Shown here: in pieces, positions 22,935 to 33,976 of the stretch
Position numbering within the stretch: position 1 is the stretch's first letter
Layout of the letters: the number at the start of each line of letters is the position of its first letter
NCBI RefSeq assembly: GCF_024679245.1
Contig: NC_090191.1
Location: 4,791,004 to 4,855,003, forward strand
Length of the DNA: 64,000 nt
Reading direction: 5' to 3'
From: Pseudorasbora parva
Taxonomy: Eukaryota; Chordata; Actinopteri; Cypriniformes; Gobionidae
The notes under the pieces: generated by a model
Database searches by the model: none
What the model was told of the DNA's origin: nothing
The model's input: only the letters and a program-made list of their open reading frames with translations
Translations under genes and position numbers: made by a program

Positions 22935-24788
22935 TCATTCATGAATACTCATGTGGAACTCCAGGGTCATTTTATACCTAAAACCTTTCCCACAGTGACC
23001 ACATGTAAACGACTTCTCTCCAGTGTGAACTGTCATGTGTCTGTTAAGGTTTCCTTTTATATTGAAACTCTTTCCACACTGTTGGCAGATGAACGGCTCC
23101 TCTCCAGTGTGAATTCTTATGTGGTCTTCAAAGTGTTGTTTTCGACTAAAACTCTTTCTACAATGAGGACAGGTGTAGAGTTTCTCTCCAGTGTGAAGTC
23201 TCATGTGACTGTTCAGGTTTCCTTTTTGAGTAAAACTCTTTCCACACTGAGGGCAGGTGTGAGGCTTCTCTCCAGTGTGAGCTCTCATGTGCCTGCCAAG
23301 GCTTCCTTTTTCAGTAAAAGATTTTCCACACTGTTGGCAGGTGAACGGCTCCTCTCCAGTGTGAACTCTTATGTGGTCTTCAAAGTGTTGTTTTCGACTA
23401 AAACTCTTTCCACACTGAGGGCAGGTGTAGAGTTTCTCTCCTGTGTGAAGTCTCATGTGACTGTTCAGGCTTACTTTTTGAGTAAAACTCTTTCCACACT
23501 GTTGGCAGGTGAAAGGCTTCTCTCCAGTGTGAACTCTCATGTGCTTTTTAAGGCTTCCTTTTACAGCGAATCTCTTTCCACACTGAGGGCAGGTGTGAGG
23601 CTTCTCTCCAAAGTGAGCTCTCATGTGTATTTTAAGGCTTCTTTTTAGAGTGAATCTGTTTCCACACTGTTGGCAGGTAAAAATACTTCTAGTTCCCTTA
23701 TTTTCAGCCCCTTTTTTTGACAAAGTCTTTTCAGCATGTAAGGAACTAAAAGTTTTTTCTCTTGTTATGGAATCTTTTTTCTTTAATTGATCTTTCTCTT
23801 CCATTTCATTCAGTACTTCAGTCTCCTCTTTCAGCACCGTCAGGTCTAAGGTGAAAAGAGACAAATGCAAATTAAAATAAATGTTGGGTCACTTAATGTG
23901 TTTTTATTTGAAGAGACAGAAACCAGAACAATAAAAGAACCAACAAACATTTTTATATTTTCCATTCTCAACAGTCAGACCCATACGGAGCCCCTAAAGC
24001 AGGGGTGTCAAACTTCCTGGAGTTTGTGGTTCCTGGAGGGCCACAGGCCTGAAGAGTTTAGCTTCAACCCTAAATCCTTCAGGGGGTATTTCAGAAAGCA
24101 AGGTTAGCTTACTGTCAAAAATAATGAATTCTCGGTTGATTAAAGGGGTACTTCAGCGCTGGGAAGATTAATCTGTATTTAAACTGGGTCATTAATGTAT
24201 TAGAAATGTGAAATTATTTTTGAATTTGGTGCTTTCTAGACTGAGAAAATACAGAAAATGTATTTTTGTCTTATGGGGATGAAAGACAACAATTCCCAGA
24301 ATGCTTCACTGCTCTACAAAGCCACTCCCAAAACTACCGCTACTGAATTGCTGGATCACTTCCCAGCCGCATTCATTTTCATAAAAAGCATGATCATTCG
24401 AATATACTCCAGGGTTTCTACTGATACAAAGCCATATGCTAATCACTGAAGTAACCCTTTAACCCAAACCTTGCCTACTCAAGGTTTCTGGTTACAAAGA
24501 CATGTATGAGAGTAAGTTCATTCATCCCTGAGTATGTTAACACACAAGACAACTTCAAAAGAGCGACAAATCAACAAATCACCATAGAAAGGACATTAAG
24601 AAAAAGTGTGGCATACTGATTCAATTTGAATGGCAAGGAGAAATTTGGAGCGATCTGCTCACTACACATTAGGGATGGGCATTTCAAGCAAAAATAATAT
24701 TCGAAGATCAACAGGAATTATTTGATTATTATTCGAAAATTGCATGCACACATATAGGCTACCATAAACATAAACAAAACATAAACAC

Positions 24789-24833
<45 letters not shown>

Positions 24834-24980
24834 ATTCACACTCTCAGTATGTATGATAAATTGTTAAATTAATTAGGGAATAGGACATATTAACTCAAGC
24901 CATATAATTATTATCATAAACATGCGGCTGTTATTTGACATTGCCCCAAGTTACCGTAACCGCTGTATGCCACGCAATTC

Positions 24981-25015
<35 letters not shown>

Positions 25016-28000
25016 TGTGTATGAGCAACACTTGGGTGCACTTGTTCAGGAAGAAAAGCAACCAGCATGTTTTGATGGAGCGGTGACGATAAAGGTTCAC
25101 GATCGTGCTTTGGAAGCAGTCGGTGATTAAAACTGCTTCAAATATCTATGTTGTTGATTATCGTAGCGTGAGTAAACATCAGTAAACAACACAATCGTGT
25201 ATAACGTTAGTTAATTTATCAATGGAGCATGCGATCTATGGTGTGTGTTTAAATACATTTGTTTAGCTGACCACTATAGGTGTCAGTTTGTTTATTGTAA
25301 AACCACCCAAACATAAACCTAACATTCTCACAAAGCGTGCTTCATCATTCAAATGCGCTAACGGTTACTCCATTGTTGTTCTATGTATAACGTTACACTA
25401 GTCTGACGTGCAAAACCGTTTTGCTTGCTACTGCTAACGTTTAGTCGCATACAATAGTCCATAAACCGAATCATGTCCTCATAAACTGCGAGTAAACACA
25501 CAAATGTTGACAGGCCACTAAATACAGTACATACCACAGAGACGGACGTCCTGATGTTGCTGTTTCTCCGCTTTGTGCGCACTCATCATTCTTTAGCTCC
25601 GCCCACACGATACGCCTCCAGCCGCTCGTTTTTTTTCCGGAAAGACTCAGTACAGCCTATATTTCTTTTATAAATATAATAAAACTAAAGACTTTTCAGA
25701 GATATGAAGGATGCAATACTACTCAAGATTGGCTGAAACTGAGTGTCCCCCCCCCCCCTTAAATTAATATAAGTCCGATCTTTAATTCCCGCGCTATACG
25801 CACATTTAGCAGAGTTCACGTCAACGAAAGCAACAGATATGAGCTGCACTTAATTCATCATCAGCTCATGCTCAAACACCGCAATAGAAATGATTTGTAT
25901 TAGTGGTCTGATATTAATCCGTCTCGAAAGAATTGAGAAAGGCATTTACTCCTGAATAAATATCTGATCAAAGAAAACGACAAGTAAGCAGGTGTAAAAA
26001 GGCCATAACTCTTGAACTGCGCTGAAGAAAGGCTCACTGCAGCACATCTCAGTTTCTTTTAATTAATGAATGTCTAAAATATAAAAAGGAGAAGCCTTAA
26101 ATGAATGCGTCACCACCACATTAGCACCAAAAACATGTAATGTAAGGATACTGGATGATAATCGCAGTACCTATTCGATATTCTATAATTAAATCAACTA
26201 ATCGAATATTCGAAAACCATCCCTACTACACATCAACACTTTAAAGGTGTCATAATCTGGCTTTTTTTAAAAATTTTATTCTGTTGTCAACTAAGTTCGT
26301 TTGTGTGTTTTTTACATTCAAAAAGTCCAGCGTGCTAAAGGTATGTTCTGTTAGACACGTACACATAAGCAAAACAATCTATAACAATGCAATACTATTA
26401 CATATAAAAAACACACTTTACTCATGGTGTGTTGCACCATTCCTGTCGGATCCAATATAGAAGAATGAGCATTTTTTTAATCTGAAATGTCTACAAATCC
26501 AGCATCGACCTGAGATTTACAAATCGATTCCGCAGTGAATTGAAGTGAACATGTCTTCCCCACATCAGCTGGAACTTTATTACAAATAAAGTTCAACTAC
26601 TCATTCCTAATATTAGGATCCGAAGGAAGCTGCAAGGACTGTGTTCTTCCACAAACAGGAATAGCGCAATATCTTGCTATCTTCTTTGTAGCTCCATGGG
26701 TTGGTGGGCGGGGCTACTGAATAAGACGCGCTGTAGAGGCGCGTTTCATCACTCACTGACTTAAAGTTGCGCACACAATCGTTTTCTGGGCCTGGTGTCT
26801 ATAAAAGCTTTTCTTTGACTAACAAGGATGTTTTCAGCTCTGAAATGTACAGGATATTCTTATATAACCATATCTCAAGGGAAAATCTCAAGGGAAAGTT
26901 GATTTCTCAATTCATCACCCCTTTAATATTGTCAAATGCTGTTATACATTTGGATGAGGAAACAAAAAGTTCTGAAGGACTAACTAAAAAAGTTAACAGT
27001 GCTGCAACAAGTTTCTTTCTTCATTTTGATGACATCATCGCAGACTTCACCTTCTCAGCAAATCTTCTGTCCAATCAAAATGCTCTCTAAAATCTAAAGC
27101 CCGCCCCCTACACTGCTGAAGCTGCGGCTGAAATCGGTCAGCTGGTAACACATTTACTAATTTCTACATGGTGTCACGCAGCTTGTTCTCGACACCATGT
27201 ATGTAGAAATCTGAGTAGAATTTTTTTCTTGTGGGTATCAGAGAACTATTGTGTGATTAAATGTGTGTGGTTAATACGGAAAAGCGGAAATGTTCGACAA
27301 CTGCTTTTCTCATGAAGTATGGAATGTCCTGACCAGAATAAACTTTGTTCTTGGTCTTGCCACCTTAAGAAAATTAACTCATTTCTTTGTTCTGACGGAG
27401 TATGTACCAAGCTTAAGGGTGTTGCTTAATCGACTCGGCGTCCCCTACATTGATTTCATGCTGTAAAACACTGGTGAGTGTAGGAACATCCCCCAATAAA
27501 AGATTTTCATCTTCCCCTTTAGCCAATGTCTCATGATTTAGCTCATAACATCTTATTTGTGCATATCTCAATTGTGCATTAATGTTATGTTAAACAAAGT
27601 TTATTAATTAAGGGATGCAGGTTATTTTACCTTTGAACACTGTTGTTCACTCATCTCCCCTCAGACAGTCCGTTAATGACACGCTTGTATGCAATTATCA
27701 AAAAGTCCACAAGATGGAGCCATTTATCGGGAAATCCGATATTACAAAACCGATACCCGATTATGGGAAATGACTTAAATATCGGGGAAATATCGGGAAT
27801 CCGATATATCGGTCGATCACTGGTAAAAACAAGAGATATTTACGAAAAATTATAACAATAATTTGGATGAAGCCACATGCATTAAAAACTAATTGATCAG
27901 GACGAAACTTTTACTTATTTGCTGTTGTATTTTGATTTTCACAATGCTATGTTTTCTTTCCGCTCTCTGTACTAATTTACGTACTTTTTTAATCCTTTCT

Positions 28001-29924
28001 TTACTTCAGTCAGTGCTGTTTAGTTTATGATTAGTCAATGGTTAGTTCATTGTTTGTGATTTGTTTTGACGTATCAAAATAAAGTGGAAAAAAAAACCCA
28101 ATGCAAATAAAAGACACTATGACATGCTCCACTATATAGCACTCCACTATGACATGCTCCACTATATAGCACTCCACTATGATATGCTCCACTATATAGC
28201 ACTCCACTATGACATGCTCCACTATATAGCTCTCCACTATGACATGCTCCACTATATAGCACTCCACTATGACATCCTCCACTATATAGCACTCCACTAT
28301 GACATCCTCCACTATATAGCACTCCACTATGACATGCTCCACTATATAGCACTCCACTATGACATGCTCCACTATATAGCACTCCACTATGACATGCTCC
28401 ACTATATAGCACTCCACTATGACATGCTCCACTATATAGCACTCCACTATGACATGCTCCACTATATAGCAATCCACTATGACATGCTCCACTATATAGC
28501 ACTCTCCACTATGAGATGCTCCACTATATAGCACTCCACTATGACATGCTCCACTATATAGCACTCCACTATGACACGCTCCACTATATAGCACTCCACT
28601 ATGACACCCTCCACTATATAGCACTCCACTATGACATGCTCCACTATATAGCACTCCACTATGACATGCTCCACTATATAACACTCCACTATGACATCCT
28701 CCACTATATAGCACTCCACTATGACATGCTCCACTATATAGCACTCCACTATGACATCCTCCACTATATAGCACTCCACTATGACATGCTCCACTATATA
28801 GCACTCCACTATGACATGCTCCACTATATAACACTCCACTATGACATCCTCCACTATATAGCACTCCACTATGAGATGCTCCACTATATAGCACTCCACT
28901 ATGACATGCTCCACTATATAGCACTCCACTATGACACGCTCCACTATATAGCACTCCACTATGACATCCTCTACTATATAGCTCTCCACTATGACACGCT
29001 CCACTATATAGCACTCCACTATATAGCACTCCACTATGACATGCTCCACTATATAGCACTCCACTATGACATCCTCCACTATATAGCACTCCACTATGAC
29101 ATGCTCCACTATATAGCACTCTCCACTATGACACGCTCCACTATATAGCACTCCACTATGACATGCTCCACTATATAGCACTCCACTATGACATGCTCCA
29201 CTATATAGCACTCCACTATGACATGCTCCACTATATAGCACTCCACTATGACATGCTCCACTATATAGCACTCTCCACTATGACATGCTCCACTATATAG
29301 CACTCCACTATGACATGCTCAAAAGGTTCTCCTATGACAGGATTAAAGGAGCTGGTGGAATCACTGGTTTGGTTTCCCAGCAAACATGACATCACGCTTT
29401 ACACTGTATAAAAAAAAAAATGCTGTAAAACAAGGTTGTACATTTTCCTCCCCCTAAGTGTCCTGACAGCAAATAATCATGTGCCAATGACAGAACCTGT
29501 TTATCAAATAATTTAAGGAACCACAACCGGATAAATTGTTAAGTGCAGGTTTGTCAGCCAAAGTAAAGCATTTTACAAGTGAAGCGTCATTGTTTTGAGC
29601 TTCAACAAGTTTTTCAAACCAACCTGTTTGTTTCTCAGTTTCTTCATCCTTCACTCTCAGTGTTTCTTCAATCTTCACATCTTCAATCTCCTCTTTAATA
29701 AACTCCATCTTCATGTCTTCACTCTCCTCTTTAATAAACTCCATCTTCATGTCTTCACTCTCCTCTTTAATAAACTCCATCTTTACGTCTTCACTCTCCT
29801 TTTTAATGAACTCCATCTTCATGTCTTCACTCTCCTCTTTAATAAACTCCATCTTCATGTCTTCACTCTCCTCTTTAATAAACTCCATCTTCATGTCTTC
29901 ACTCTCCTCTTTAATAAACTCCAT
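22935..29924 (-). CDS. C2H2 zinc-finger protein, nine fingers, two coding exons
   Basis: Exon 1 covers 29924-29624 and exon 2 covers 23845-22935. The donor (ACAG/GTTGGT) and acceptor (CTTAG/ACCTG) are in matching phase and join an acidic leader to LTVLKEETEVLNEMEEK, the layout of the large fish zinc-finger families. The joined frame is open for 403 aa. The leader is seven 12-residue repeats of the type MEFIKEESEDMK. Nine Cys2-His2 fingers with TGEKP linkers follow, ending HMSIHE. Fingers 3-5 and 6-8 are a duplicated block. Likely a nuclear, sequence-specific DNA-binding protein; no repressor domain such as KRAB is visible. A probable 5' UTR segment with an acceptor lies at about 29925-29988. 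The 5.8-kb intron holds an hAT element and a large minisatellite. Its last finger matches the remnant at 508-600. Confidence 0.88.
23012..23516 (-). repeat. Tandem duplication of a three-finger block
   Basis: Fingers 3-5 (about 23264-23516) and 6-8 (about 23012-23264) align over about 252 bp. SRKQHFEDHIR occurs in fingers 4 and 7, and TQK...LNSHMRLHTGEKL in fingers 3 and 6. Confidence 0.85.
23871..24661. other. Zinc-finger intron; dispersed repeat fragments
   Basis: Contains CAGGGGTGTCAAACTTCC-type sequence at about 24000 (resembling a common hAT-type terminus in fish) and an AAAGGGGTACTTCAGCGCTGGG segment near 24144. No complete element or gene. Confidence 0.45.
24670..26225. mobile_element. 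Non-autonomous hAT element in the zinc-finger intron
   Basis: Starts TAGGGATGGGCATTT and ends with the complement of TAGGGATGGTTTTCGAATA. It is flanked by identical 8-bp duplications CTACACAT at 24662-24669 and 26226-26233. The interior holds (GA)n at about 24790-24830, (GT)n at about 24984-25012 and a C11 tract near 25747. The short frame at 25358-25582 (minus) has no domain. No transposase. Confidence 0.93.
26234..27158. other. Zinc-finger intron; probable repeat fragment, no gene
   Basis: Begins CTTTAAAGGTGTCATAATCTGGC, a TTAA-associated sequence often seen in fish repeats. I could not find a matching right end. The frame at 26767-27090 has no recognisable domain. Confidence 0.35.
27159..27210. 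repeat. Imperfect hairpin
   Basis: TTTCTACATGGTGTC (27161-27175) faces GACACCATGTATGTAGAAA (27191-27209). The arms are complementary apart from four extra bases, with a 15-bp loop. Confidence 0.7.
27211..28109. other. Zinc-finger intron; dispersed repeat, no gene
   Basis: 27700-27825 carries CCGATATATCGGTCGATCAC-like sequence, which I recognise as a frequent fish repeat end. Otherwise AT-rich and non-coding. Confidence 0.4.
28110..29321. repeat. 30-bp minisatellite, about 40 tandem copies
   Basis: The unit is GACATGCTCCACTATATAGC plus ACTCCACTAT. Variants carry CATCC, CACGC or CACCC in place of CATGC. Phase breaks occur where an extra CT appears (near 28503, 29121, 29273), and one unit near 29021-29036 is shortened. 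Because 30 is a multiple of three and the unit has no stop in several frames, it makes long but meaningless open frames on both strands (up to 362 codons). It sits in the intron of the zinc-finger gene. Confidence 0.98.
29673..29924 (-). repeat. 36-bp coding minisatellite in zinc-finger exon 1
   Basis: Seven tandem 36-bp units each encode M-E-F-I-K-E-E-(S/I)-E-D-(M/V)-K. One unit has KKES, and the last has EEIEDVK and runs into the single-copy leader. Each unit begins with Met, so translation could start at any of them. The usual fish leader has one such unit, so this is an expansion. Confidence 0.95.
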
Positions 29925-29988
29925 CTTTATAATAGTGTGTCACGTGGATCTCAGTCGCTTCTCCAGGAGTTTTTCTGTTTGTTTGTCC

Positions 29989-30651
29989 TGTTTAAGATGA
30001 GAATAATTAACAGAAAGAAAAATAAATCCACTCTAATCTCTCCTAGGTCAGTAGTCAGTGCACTGGTCAGAGAGTGATGGTTTGTTTAATTTATTGAACT
30101 TTTAAAATTACAAAAGTATCTTGACACATTTTCACATTTTATAAGTATAAATTGAAATATAACAATTGAAATAAAAAAAGACTGAAGGGGGGATTTTGAA
30201 ATCCACTGCCGCTTCAATATACCTGTATATATTTATATCCTATAACTTCATAATCAAAACCTTAATTAATATTCATCTTCCTATATTATCTATATTATTA
30301 TAATGATTCTTTCCAGTTATGATTTTGTTTTAGTTTCTTGTTTTCTAAAGTGTGTATTTGGTCTCTGAGGAGTGACTGAGGGTCTGGCCTAGAGATGTGT
30401 GATGTGTCACTAAACACTGGCAACAAGGTCGTGTGTTTGGATTTTGGAGGTATCACACACCCCTAACATGTCAGGAGTGCAGCAACAGCGTTTGCTCACT
30501 TAGCCCGGCTTCCAGATATGAAATATGGATTTGTCTTTCATTTAATTTATTATATTTTATTCCTTTTATATTTCCTTTTACTGAAACACTAAAGAATCAA
30601 GATGAATATTGCCTGTACTATTGTGTGTCCCTCTCACTAAATGAAAGCACA
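29989..30651. other. No gene recognised
   Basis: Upstream of the zinc-finger gene. AT-rich; no confident promoter or upstream exon was identified. Confidence 0.4.
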
Positions 30652-31230
30652 TGTTATCAGTAGATTTTGGTAAGAACTGGTTAGAACTGGAGCTTAATCA
30701 GCTCCAACCTTGGAGAGACTGTGTATCTGTGTGTGTGCGCAATATTCTGTGTTACAGATCAGAATGGTGTTCAATGGGCATCCTAAGCGATGGGTGGACT
30801 TGTTGTTCTGGGCAAGCTGGCGCCTGCTCCAGATCTGGAAGGTCACTACAGGCCTGATTCTGGGGTGAAAGCATCAACAAGTGACACGTCAGTGGAAACG
30901 TGCATCAGATTAACTGACTCGAGTGGAAATTTACCATGACTGTGCATTGTCTCTGAGCCAATCAGAACCATCCACATCGCAGTAATGACGTGGATAAGAC
31001 CTTGAAAATGGTATAACTGTTGGGACAATTGTATGTACGATAGGGCGAGGCAACGAGACGGTGAGAGAGGGAGCGCGGCCTACGAACTCCTTGTGAGACT
31101 TGAAGCTGGCTTCTGCTTTTGAAACTGCAAACTATTCTTAAGTAAATTTTTCTTTTATTTAATTGCAATCCTGACTCTGTCTTCATTTCTTCACTACTGG
31201 TCCTGGGTCATAAGCTGTTAACCCCTAACA
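30652..31230 (+). repeat. Candidate solo LTR
   Basis: Begins TGTTATC and ends CCCCTAACA, so it has TGTTA/TAACA inverted ends. It includes a CCAATCAG box near 30958 and a U5-like end resembling fish LTRs. No matching target duplication was found, so this is tentative. Confidence 0.35.
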
Positions 31231-32486
31231 AGACAAAAAGAGTATTATTTTTTGTGAATGAGCAAAATTATGGTTTGAATTCCTCCATTTAGTTTGATGA
31301 ATATAACATTTTCCTAATAACAAAAACAAATCATATCTATTTTATATTAATTATATCAATAATATCTATTTTTCTTTTGGAAAAGTCATATTCATTTGAA
31401 TGAAGTAAAAACAGATTTAAGACGAGGTTTCAGTTCATTTTAATACTTTTAAAAACATCTCATATCTAAAGTGTTTTTCTCAGGAAATATTCTGTGAACA
31501 ATGTTAAATGACACTTCTTTGGTTTTGTTACACAATACCGGCTAAGAAATCCCAAAAAAATTCCCACTCAAATGAGGGAAACATATTGACTCAAACTAAT
31601 TTTTGATGAAGGAGATAGAAACAAAGAAAGATCTAATTGATTGATTGCTGCATTTATCATAAATTCAATCAAGTTTATCTAAAAACAAATGCTTGGAGAC
31701 TTTTAAAACCCCTCTTCAGTTATCTAAAGTCCTTTTGATATAGTTTTTGGTTTTTAAACATAACTCCTCTCCTCACTCCTTTTTTTATTTGAAATAATAA
31801 GTTCATCACACATTAATTGGTTTGAGTATATTATTAGCTGGTCAGTAGTTGAATTCTGATGGTCAGCTTTTGAGTATTACTGAACTATATATTAAAGGTG
31901 TGTCATTTCTGTTAAAAAAATATTGTATTGTCATGAATTCTATTTCTGTGAAAATTATATAAATATGTATCAGTCATAGTGATGGACCAAAATTACCTAT
32001 AAAAAAAAACACTCAAAACGATCACTATAAATGAATATAATAATGCTAATTACACAAACCCATAATATATTAGTCAGCTTATATTTATTTAATGATTTGT
32101 AGAAATCAAGATTTATAGAAATCACGAATCACTGAATCATTTGTTGTGAACCAATCAGTTGAATTGACTCGGAGAGTCTAAAGCTTCGGTGCGTCGTCAC
32201 TCGCCAGAGACTGAATTTATGTTTGAACTTATTCACGATACAGATAAATGAGACGCTCCTTCTGTTTACTCATGAGCTTATTATTGTTACTTTAATCAAA
32301 CAACGCTGATAAATGTTAGATAAAGCAATGCAGTGTTACATTTAATCATACATCATTCATTCTGCTAAGCTTTAAACACTTTAAACGCTTAAAACACAGA
32401 CCTTTCTTCAGCCGAATCACAACTGATGCAGGAGCGCGGCACGGCCTTATGACGTCACATATCAAAAACAAAATAAAAGTCCTGTT
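31231..32486. other. No gene; second copy of a dispersed repeat
   Basis: About 32085-32225 matches about 19120-19260 downstream of the RPA-like gene in the same orientation. The rest is AT-rich and non-coding. Confidence 0.5.
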
Positions 32487-33420
32487 CTTCTTCTTCTGGT
32501 ATTTAATGGCGGATTGGCAAACCAACATGAATGGTGCATTTCCGGCACCTACTGATATGGAGTGTGAAGTGTACATGGCTTTGGGAGATATGAAAGAATC
32601 AACCAATAATAAAAAAAAAAATTAAATTAAAAAAAAAAAAAAAATCCATATCTTTTGCCATTTCTTTCTAATCTCACTATATCTCAACCCCTTGATTTCT
32701 GATTTACTCAGAGATACATTCATTTCTATTTGTTGATGATTTAATGCTTTTTTTGCCAGCTGGTCTACCTCCTCATTTCCGTCCGCACCCACATGCGCTG
32801 GTACCCAAAGGAAGAATACCAATATTCCTAACTGCCTTACTCTAAATAAACATTGTAGAACTTCAAATATTAGATCCTGCCGAGACTCAGATTTTACACT
32901 TAAAATATTATTTAAAAATATTTCCACTATTTAGAGCAGCCATTGAATCAGCACATATCACTGTTCTTTCTGGTTGAACTTCTTCAATCCACTGTAGTGC
33001 TATTATTATAGCTAATAATTCAGTAGTAAAGACTGATATATGATCCAATAATCTTTTTGCTATTTTTATGTTAAATGTAGGAATGAATACTGCTGCTGCC
33101 GTTTTACCAGACTCTGGCTCCTTTGACCCATCAGTAAATACCTGTAGTACTGAATAATACTCTCGACTAACATATTGTTGAACTATTAACTCAGTTTGTA
33201 TGCTTATTCCTGGTTTTCTTATTTCTTTATGTATTTGTAAATCAATTAATGGCATAGGAAACATCCAAGGTGGAACTGCTGGTATTGGAACAGAAGGGGC
33301 TATTAGTGATCTTTCAATCCCAAGCTGTTTGCCTCTTTCTTACTACCCAACCAAAACCTGCTATTTCTTTGTATTCATATTCCCAACAATCTTTCAGGAG
33401 TTGAAAAGTTAACCTCTCAT
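32487..33420 (-). pseudogene. 5'-truncated LINE (I/Nimb-like) with RNase H
   Basis: On the minus strand, sequence near 33390-33330 (LLKDCWEYEYKEIAGFGW) is followed by RNase H: FTDGSKEPES with the first catalytic Asp, VFTTELLAIIIALQWI with Glu, ICADSMAALNSG with the second Asp, and, after a frame change near 32910, VPAHVGADGNEEVDQLAKKA with the last His/Asp pair. RNase H after RT is typical of the I/Nimb group of LINEs. The 3' end runs through a T-tract and TTTGCCAATCCGCCATTAAA to a GAAGAAGAA tail at about 32487. Dead on arrival or decayed. Confidence 0.75.
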
Positions 33421-33492
33421 CTCAGTTCAGGCCATATTGTTCCAGGGACAGAGTAAGGACAAGGCCCAGGCCTTTCACCCCTCCGTGGTGCC

Positions 33493-33976
33493 ATGATTTT
33501 TTCTGTCTGGCTGAACCAAACACGGTATCGGTTCCAAGGCCAGAGGAAAGTGTATTTGCATTCTGTTGGTCTTGGAAAGCGCCGTATCAGATTTAAAGAT
33601 AAATGTTTATTTCAAGAATTTTGTACAGCCCTGTATGAATTATTTCAGGCACTAAGACAGGGTGGTGGCTTAAAAATAATGAGGACCAATCGGAATAAAT
33701 CATTGGTTGATATACCAGTGCCATCAGGTGGCTACACTGTTGACTACCTCAGGAATGAAAGTGGACTTAAATGGGGAATGGCCTATGGTGTACCTTTGCA
33801 GCCTCGATTGATGACATGCAACCAGGAGGTTGGTGAACAGGTAATGAATTTTTTTTTTTTTACTATTTTACATTAATTGTGAATGAAAATTACAACTTTG
33901 ATTTAATTCTGTATATGTGCTTGCAATGGAGACGTGCCACAAATGCTCCCTTGAGGTGCCATTTCGTGACGAAAAG
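33493..33976 (+). pseudogene. Fragment of a fish E3-ligase-like (G2E3-like) gene
   Basis: The open frame 33493-33840 ends at a CAG/GTAATG donor. It reads FQEFCTALYELFQALRQGGG, then DIPVPSGGYTVDYLRNESGL, then YGVPLQPRL, which resembles a segment seen in multi-copy fish proteins annotated as G2/M phase-specific E3 ligase-like. A second possible exon (about 33932-33974) encodes TCHKCSLEVPFRDEK and ends at GTAAGT. No HECT domain follows within the window, so this is a fragment or decayed copy. The family call is from memory and moderate at best. Confidence 0.42.

Noticed and set aside
22920..23648. 242-codon plus-strand frame
   Set aside because: It is the antisense of the zinc-finger exon. Its repetitive look comes from the finger repeats.
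28124..29148. Plus-strand frames rich in HYIALHYD
   Set aside because: Same minisatellite artefact as the minus strand.
28031..29303. Long open frames (up to 362 codons) on both strands
   Set aside because: They are produced by the 30-bp minisatellite, whose period is a multiple of three. The repeated peptides carry no family motif, and several frames are open at once.
28110..29321. Regular 30-bp repeats resembling a CRISPR array
   Set aside because: The units are directly contiguous with no spacers, and the DNA is vertebrate.
32346..32606. Minus-strand 86-codon frame
   Set aside because: It lies in the 3' untranslated tail of the LINE and in adjacent DNA. No motif.
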